From: SW132 sp038150125
GTDB lineage: Bacteria; Bacteroidota; Rhodothermia; Balneolales; Balneolaceae
Assembly (NCBI RefSeq): GCF_038150125.1
Contig: NZ_JBBVMF010000012.1
Span: 69,539 to 133,538, forward strand
Direction of reading: 5' to 3'
DNA length: 64,000 bases
Shown here: positions 59,057 to 64,000 of the stretch, piece by piece
How the letters are laid out: the number at the start of each line of letters is the position of its first letter
Numbering within the stretch: position 1 is the stretch's first letter
Program-made: the position numbers and the translations under genes
Notes under the pieces: model-generated
Databases searched by the model: none
Seen by the model: only the letters and a program-made list of their open reading frames with translations
What the model was told of the DNA's origin: nothing

Positions 59057-59794
59057 ATGATTGAGAGCAACCGTAACAAAGATCTGGAAAAAAGGATCGA
59101 GGCGTATGTAGATGGTAATTTGTCACCAAGTGAAATTGACGAATTGTGGGCAGAATTACTCGATAACGAGTACTACTACGACTATATGAAAAGTGTTGCC
59201 AGTTTGAAGAAAATATCTGAAGACAGGGAAAGTGAATCAAAACTTCAAAGAACCGAATCGCAGAAAACGGTGTGGTTGTCAGCTGCAGCAGCAATTTTAC
59301 TGATGTTTGGAGCAGCCACCATATTCAATATCAGTACGGAACCTTCAGAAACCGTATCACCTATATCTTCTATCGAGCTCGATTATTACAGGTCGGCAGA
59401 TGGTAATGTAGCTGACGACGTAAAATCAGACGTTGTGCGGCAGGCAATCTCAACAGCCAATACCGGTGATGTTGCAAAAGCACTGAGCCTTATCAACGAA
59501 GAGCTCCAGAAGGACAATTCAGAATATAAAGAGGCTGAACTTTTGATTACGTCAGGGTCCATCCTTTACAATTCGGGACGATTCTCGGAAGCAATTAGTC
59601 GATTTGAAACAGCGCTTGAGATCGATTATGATGACATGATGTTGCGCGAAAGAAACTACTGGTATCTTGGCAATGCCTACTTCCAGGTCAATAAACTCGA
59701 CGAAGCAAAATTTGCACTTGAGCAAGCTTTCGAACTCAACGGCGCATACAGCAGAGTTGCCCAAAGTTATCTGAGAGCATTATCAGTCAGGTAA
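59057..59794 (+). CDS. Membrane-anchored TPR protein with anti-sigma-like N-terminus
   Basis: A 245-residue protein. Residues about 5-50 ('KDLEKRIEAYVDGNLSPSEI' onward) resemble the cytoplasmic segment of ECF anti-sigma factors. One membrane helix follows ('VWLSAAAAILLMFGAATIF'). The outer part holds three TPR-like units ('SILYNSGRFSEAISRFETAL', 'YLGNAYFQVNKLDEAKFALE'). In Bacteroidota-like genomes such proteins often sit next to an ECF sigma gene and a TPR-CHAT gene; here only the CHAT gene is seen, convergent 760 bp away. ATG at 59057 is preferred over GTG 59006. No sigma factor gene is in the window. Confidence 0.75.
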   Translation: MIESNRNKDLEKRIEAYVDGNLSPSEIDELWAELLDNEYYYDYMKSVASLKKISEDRESESKLQRTESQKTVWLSAAAAILLMFGAATIFNISTEPSETVSPISSIELDYYRSADGNVADDVKSDVVRQAISTANTGDVAKALSLINEELQKDNSEYKEAELLITSGSILYNSGRFSEAISRFETALEIDYDDMMLRERNYWYLGNAYFQVNKLDEAKFALEQAFELNGAYSRVAQSYLRALSVR

Positions 59795-59833
59795 ACGAGT
59801 ATTGAAAGTAATAATATCTATTCTGTGTTAGAC

Positions 59834-59871
59834 ACGGGCAGTTTGGTTATCACCAGGCTGCCCGTTTTTTT
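59834..59871 (+). terminator. Rho-independent terminator of the membrane-TPR gene
   Basis: ACGGGCAG (59834-59841) pairs with CTGCCCGT (59858-59865), with a second short stem TGGT/ACCA inside, followed by a run of T. Confidence 0.9.
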
Positions 59872-60554
59872 ATTGAAGGATGTTTTGAGATATACAAATG
59901 AAGGGCACCTCCGGAGAATACCGCTCATCTGTTAATTTGTTGGCTACTTGCCACAGCGTATCAAACAATCTATGATGTGTATTTAGAATAATAATTTAGC
60001 TTGATGTGCGCACCCGTTTATGTGAGTCTATCCTATTCGCAAAATTCTTCTTAAACCTAAGCACATCAATTAAAAGTAGACTGATGACGTTGCAAAATTT
60101 GTCAGAGTGAAGTATGACAGACTCACTATGAAGTAAAATCCAAAATATCTGAGAGGCTTTATTCAACAAATTAGCGCTGACCTTGTATTGATATCGTGCA
60201 GGTATCTTATAGCCTGCCTTAGGCGTTGCAATTATTCATTGGATTGGCTTGGTATTATTATTCTCGCAAAACGCAGTGTCCACGAATAAACCAGGAAATA
60301 TATATTGAGAAGATTTGCGCCAGGGAAAAGTATTATCTTTTAAAAATCTGGAGGCCATGAGTTGTTGGTTACTCCGGAATGAGCAGTGCAAGCAGGGGCG
60401 TGAAGTAGTTGTAATCAAAAGGTTGGTTAGTAAAGTTACTGAGTCGCTGATTCGTAATCCAAGGCACTATTTCTTAAAAATTGTGTCAGTCATCTTTGTA
60501 AGGTTGGCCTGGTAACAAGAACGGTTTTAAATTTTGAGGAATATATAAGTTAGC
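59872..60554. other. 683-bp gap without a supported gene
   Basis: Between the terminator and the end of the CHAT gene. Short frames here (60236-60418 minus, 60315-60515 plus) overlap each other and lack family features or ribosome sites. It may be a relic of an insertion, but no inverted repeats or transposase remains were recognised. Confidence 0.4.
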
Positions 60555-63500
60555 CTATGCAACTCTCTGGCGAGTACGGGATACAAGCAGGAAGCCTGCG
60601 ATAAAGACAAGAGCTACCAACCAGTTGCCAAGATTTGCTCCGCGCTTTTGAATCAGAGGCTCGTTGCTGCCGTTTAGAATATAAGGCCCCCAAAAATGAG
60701 GATTGGCATTACTATTTTTAATGAAATCAATTTTAGTCAGTTGCAAAGCCCTTGATTTTGTTTCACCGGCGTTGATATGCGTATAGAATATATTTGCAAA
60801 TTCAGCTGCAAATTGATCGTTTACAGACCATGCATTCAGAATAAGGCTTTTTGCCCCGGCATAGTGAAGGGCGCGGCTTATGCCCATAATGCCGCTGCCC
60901 TGGATTGCCCGGTCGCCGCCCGACTCGCAAGAGTTCAGCATAATAAGTTCATTATTTAAATTCAGATCGAACAACTCGTATGCAAAAATTTGATTTGTTT
61001 GATCGCCGGATTCAGAATCAGGAACGAGGTGAATACGCGAAAACAAAGGATCACTTTCAGAAATCTCGCTGTGAGTTGCCATATGAAGAATTTTGCTATT
61101 ACCTGCAGCCCGCCTGAAAGATTGCGGAGTAGCATTTAGTCCGGTGTATTCTTCTTTCTGTGAAAAACGCGAAAGATTCTTTGAAACCGATCGAATTTCA
61201 TCTGGGGCGCGGGGCAGGGTAATCAGGCTTCTTCCGGTAGATTCATTCTGAAAATCGGCGACTCCGAAACCCGAAAAATCCCGTTCATATTCCCTCTCAC
61301 CATCATTCTTCTCAAAGATCTCTCCAAGATGATTAAGGTGGCGTATATCAATTTTTTCCACAAGATATTCTGCAGACCCATAACTGAACGGGGACTCAGG
61401 CTGTACAAGCGGTAACACATCTATAGGTAACTGATGAAGATAACCGTCTGCCATCATAATGATGGAGGTTACTGGAGAAGGAAGAGATGTAATGCCAATC
61501 ATCTTGCTCACTTCAAACAATAACTCGAGATCTGTACGGCCTGTGATCATCGATTGAATGGCCCCTTCAAAAAGATCTTTCCGCTCATTCGTCAGTTCTA
61601 ATTTTTTAACAGTAGCAGTAGAGGGGGATATCTCACTGATGTAGTAGTTATTATTGATATTGGTAACATGAAGTAAAATCTGGCTACTTGATAGGGAACG
61701 CTGAACACTCCAGATTGGCCGTTCTGTATTAACATCGGTAAGACTTCGATCTTGTTGATGAAGTTCTCTTTTTTGAGCCTGAAGCCGTTCAATCTGAGTA
61801 TTGAGTTCAAATTTTTCATCGCCGGTAGCAGTAAATGCACGGCTGCGCAAGATTTCCATCTTCCGGGTAAGCTGGCGATCTTTTGCCAGTTCTTCTTCGC
61901 TGAGCTGTTTAGACGTGATCAATGGATTTTGAAGCATTGACGCATCATTAATCGTTTTAACGCGGTCCAGAAGCTGGACGGCTTCTTCAAATTTATTGCG
62001 CTCTATTAAGAAATCTGCATACGATTCAAAAAGCTGTAAGTATTCACTTTCTACGGTCCAGTAGCCTGTTTCATAATCCGCAGAGTATCGTGCACGCTCA
62101 AGGACCAGTTCAGCGGTTTGATTGTAACGCTGCTCTGCACGCGCGAAATCGTCATCTTCATGCGCCAATTTTGCCTCAATAATTTGAGCAAGTGTTAATA
62201 CAGAAAAATCAACAATTGATATATCGTGACTTTTGAATTGGGTTAACAGTCGCTTGGCGTCACCGAAGTTTTTACGTTTAAGCTCGAGTTCTGCAACTTC
62301 AATTGTTGCTTCTAAAAATATTGACGGATCCGACTGTGCTCTGCCAATGTCTACAATCCTATTTTGAAGCTCAATGCTTTTATCAATATTACCCTGTGCA
62401 TTAAGAATGTCTGCCTTTTCACTGAGTATTCTTATAACAGTTCGGTTTGATGTATTTTCTCTTATTAATGATTCAGCTTTATTCAGAAGGGCGAGGGCCT
62501 GTTCAAAATTTTTATTTGAATCTTTTTCAAAAACTGCTTTTGAGATGTAAATGGAGATCAGGTCATCAGTATTAGAGATTGATTCTGCCAGCTCAGCAGC
62601 CCGGTTGATGTAGCTAATGGCAAGTGATGGATTTTGGTTTTTCCGGTAGAAGATGTGCAGATTATTGTAGATTTTTATCTGGTGATCGTAGTTATCGTAC
62701 GTTTTAGCATGCTCCAGTGCCCGCAACTGAGTTTCAACATATTTGCCGGATTCCCCGGTTTTGAAATAAACGAGGCTCAAATTGTTATAAAGCCGGGTGA
62801 GATTTACATTACTCAGATTATCTGACCATTGAAGGGCATGTTGAAATACTCTCCGGGCCTCCTGGTATTTTCCCAGCATATACAAATACCCACCGTGACT
62901 GGAGTAAATTTCGTTCAGTCCACTCTGATCCTGAAGGTACTCTGTGAGGGGGATAGTGAAATTTCGCTGCACCTCCAGGCTCTTGTCAATATTTCCCGTT
63001 TGATACATGACATAATCGAGGCTCCAAAATAGGTTTCTCTTAGAATATGAATCCGGAAATAATTTGAAATCAATAAGGTCAGAGTAGAATTTATCAATAG
63101 ATTGAAACTCGTTTAAATTATAGTATGCATAGAAAAGTGCAGCCAAGTATAATTCATTTTCAATAGGGATTAACTCATGTTCAGAATATTTTTCATTTTT
63201 GAATTCAATGATGTAGTCAAATATACTGCTGTCAACTACATTTAATGTTTGAGTGTACTCGGCTAAATAGAAATACAAAGAAGGATTATTCGAAAAAATT
63301 TCATCAGAAAGATCAATTTTTTCATTATTCACTATTTTTTTATTTATCTCTTTTAACTCATATTTATTTGAATTTAATGAGTAGAAGTGATCAAAATGTT
63401 TGTTTCGATAATCTTCAGACGCTTCATTCAATAGATATACTAGGAGCATTTTTTCATCAGAAAACTCAAATGCTAAACCTCGAATAGAATTTCGTGTAGA

Positions 63501-63758
63501 TGTAGGATCAATCGCATCATTTAACTTAATATTCTCAATATTATTGAGCAGTGATCTTTTCTGGATATCATTAGATGAATGGTAAGAAATTACAAAAGAC
63601 CACAATAAATCGGACTCTATTGATTTATTAGAAGATAATAGACTGGTATATATTTTTTGTTGCTCTGAAATCTGAGCAATGAGAGTTGCAGATGAGCAGA
63701 AGCATATAAAAAGTGTTAAAAGTAGTATTAAACTCTTTTTTGTAGCGTAAGTTTGCAT
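60555..63758 (-). CDS. Secreted/anchored TPR-CHAT protein (caspase-like protease)
   Basis: A 1067-residue protein. A signal peptide ('LILLLTLFICFCSSATLIAQ') is followed by a long helical array with TPR units (for example 'GGYLYMLGKYQEARRVFQHA', 'LSLVYFKTGESGKYVETQLR'), a coiled-coil stretch near residue 640-680, and a C-terminal CHAT domain. The caspase-type dyad is present: H896 in 'ILHMATHSEIS' and C944 in 'IMLNSCESGGDRAI'. The end has a membrane helix ('NWLVALVFIAGFLLVSR') followed by basic residues, so the protease would be exposed outside the cytoplasm. CHAT proteins are known as regulated proteases; the substrate is unknown. A small gene at the right edge may be its upstream partner. 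Confidence 0.9.
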   Translation of the reverse strand: MQTYATKKSLILLLTLFICFCSSATLIAQISEQQKIYTSLLSSNKSIESDLLWSFVISYHSSNDIQKRSLLNNIENIKLNDAIDPTSTRNSIRGLAFEFSDEKMLLVYLLNEASEDYRNKHFDHFYSLNSNKYELKEINKKIVNNEKIDLSDEIFSNNPSLYFYLAEYTQTLNVVDSSIFDYIIEFKNEKYSEHELIPIENELYLAALFYAYYNLNEFQSIDKFYSDLIDFKLFPDSYSKRNLFWSLDYVMYQTGNIDKSLEVQRNFTIPLTEYLQDQSGLNEIYSSHGGYLYMLGKYQEARRVFQHALQWSDNLSNVNLTRLYNNLSLVYFKTGESGKYVETQLRALEHAKTYDNYDHQIKIYNNLHIFYRKNQNPSLAISYINRAAELAESISNTDDLISIYISKAVFEKDSNKNFEQALALLNKAESLIRENTSNRTVIRILSEKADILNAQGNIDKSIELQNRIVDIGRAQSDPSIFLEATIEVAELELKRKNFGDAKRLLTQFKSHDISIVDFSVLTLAQIIEAKLAHEDDDFARAEQRYNQTAELVLERARYSADYETGYWTVESEYLQLFESYADFLIERNKFEEAVQLLDRVKTINDASMLQNPLITSKQLSEEELAKDRQLTRKMEILRSRAFTATGDEKFELNTQIERLQAQKRELHQQDRSLTDVNTERPIWSVQRSLSSSQILLHVTNINNNYYISEISPSTATVKKLELTNERKDLFEGAIQSMITGRTDLELLFEVSKMIGITSLPSPVTSIIMMADGYLHQLPIDVLPLVQPESPFSYGSAEYLVEKIDIRHLNHLGEIFEKNDGEREYERDFSGFGVADFQNESTGRSLITLPRAPDEIRSVSKNLSRFSQKEEYTGLNATPQSFRRAAGNSKILHMATHSEISESDPLFSRIHLVPDSESGDQTNQIFAYELFDLNLNNELIMLNSCESGGDRAIQGSGIMGISRALHYAGAKSLILNAWSVNDQFAAEFANIFYTHINAGETKSRALQLTKIDFIKNSNANPHFWGPYILNGSNEPLIQKRGANLGNWLVALVFIAGFLLVSRTRQRVA

Positions 63759-63904
63759 CTCAAGAATTGAATGTAATATCCTATTTATGACTCAAAAGAA
63801 TTTATCGACCGAATACTTTATATTATTAATAAATAAGTTGATATCAATTATATGCTCATCCAGAATAAAGATTCCTAAAGAAAAAATAAAAAGACCACAG
63901 AAGT

Positions 63905-64000
63905 TAGTCGAGAGCTCCGCCACCTGTTGTGGGTCGATCAATGATGGGATCCATGTCGTCGCCGTTGGTATTCCAGAAAGATCCTTCGGTAGAGGTAGTT
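63905..64000 (-). CDS. C-terminal end of an unidentified protein, cut by the right edge
   Basis: The minus strand is open from the edge to a TAA at 63905-63907 and encodes a 31-residue end including 'GSFWNTNGDDMDPIIDRPTT' and the last residues 'GGGALD'. The acidic, glycine-rich composition looks like a real C-terminus and not like intergenic DNA. It is on the same strand as the CHAT gene, 146 bp upstream, so they may form an operon. No family can be named. Confidence 0.4.

Noticed and set aside
60315..60515. Frame in the gap before the CHAT gene
   Set aside because: It overlaps another equally weak frame on the other strand and shows no family similarity.
1..64000. tRNA or rRNA genes
   Set aside because: No cloverleaf with a TTCGANTCC-type arm and no rRNA-like stretch was noticed on reading; a dedicated scan was not possible.

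Overview
The window looks like chromosome from a Balneolales-type bacterium (Balneolota/Rhodothermota, near the Bacteroidota). The grounds are protein features: two secreted proteins ending in the 'QNYPNPFN' tail of type IX secretion sorting domains, a bacterial histone-H1-like Hc1 protein, citramalate-based isoleucine synthesis, and several Bacteroidota-style families. This taxonomic call is inference. No rRNA, tRNA or CRISPR array was seen.

Layout. 0-5 kb: 5' part of ilvE (minus, cut by the left edge), a secreted M24 peptidase, recQ and a uracil-DNA-glycosylase-like gene. 5-15 kb: a secreted HExxH peptidase, ppc, an Atg22-like MFS transporter, Hc1, a tiny membrane protein, a YdbS/YdbT-like PH-domain pair and a lone receiver protein. 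15-24 kb: gcvP, two secreted beta-propeller proteins, a ZIP metal transporter behind a palindromic operator, a DUF2459 lipoprotein and a D-2-hydroxyacid dehydrogenase. 25-30 kb: a UmuD'-like/UmuC pair, an M28 peptidase, a pterin dehydratase gene with an in-frame stop, and a CheR-type methyltransferase. 30-35 kb: an AT-rich peptide-export locus with two small double-glycine-leader peptides, an HTH protein that itself ends in a GG motif and short tail, a C39 peptidase-ABC exporter and an HlyD protein. 35-44 kb: an SLC45-like MFS carrier, an AbgT transporter and a 1616-residue beta-helix/FnIII surface protein. 44-56 kb: the branched-chain amino acid cluster ilvB-ilvN-ilvC-cimA-leuA-leuC-leuD-leuB (minus) with divergent ilvD. 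57-64 kb: a DinB-like protein, a GH3/NagZ-like lipoprotein, a membrane TPR protein and a TPR-CHAT protein.

How genes work together. The ilv/leu cluster with ilvD and ilvE supplies nearly the whole valine/leucine/isoleucine route; CimA plus LeuBCD can make 2-oxobutyrate from pyruvate without threonine deaminase. The operon is preceded by a consensus promoter, a 43-residue leader peptide ending in a dense Leu/Ile run, and a long hairpin just before ilvB, which is an attenuation-type control region. Five of its intergenic gaps carry palindromic repeat elements.

Strongest items for follow-up: (1) the GG-peptide export locus, whose small genes are easily missed; (2) the Leu/Ile leader peptide before ilvB; (3) a UmuD homologue that appears to be born in the UmuD' form and lacks both catalytic residues; (4) the nonsense codon in the pterin dehydratase gene; (5) a 161-bp MITE-like insertion with 14-bp terminal inverted repeats and a 10-bp target duplication. 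All statements come from reading the sequence; no database search was run.
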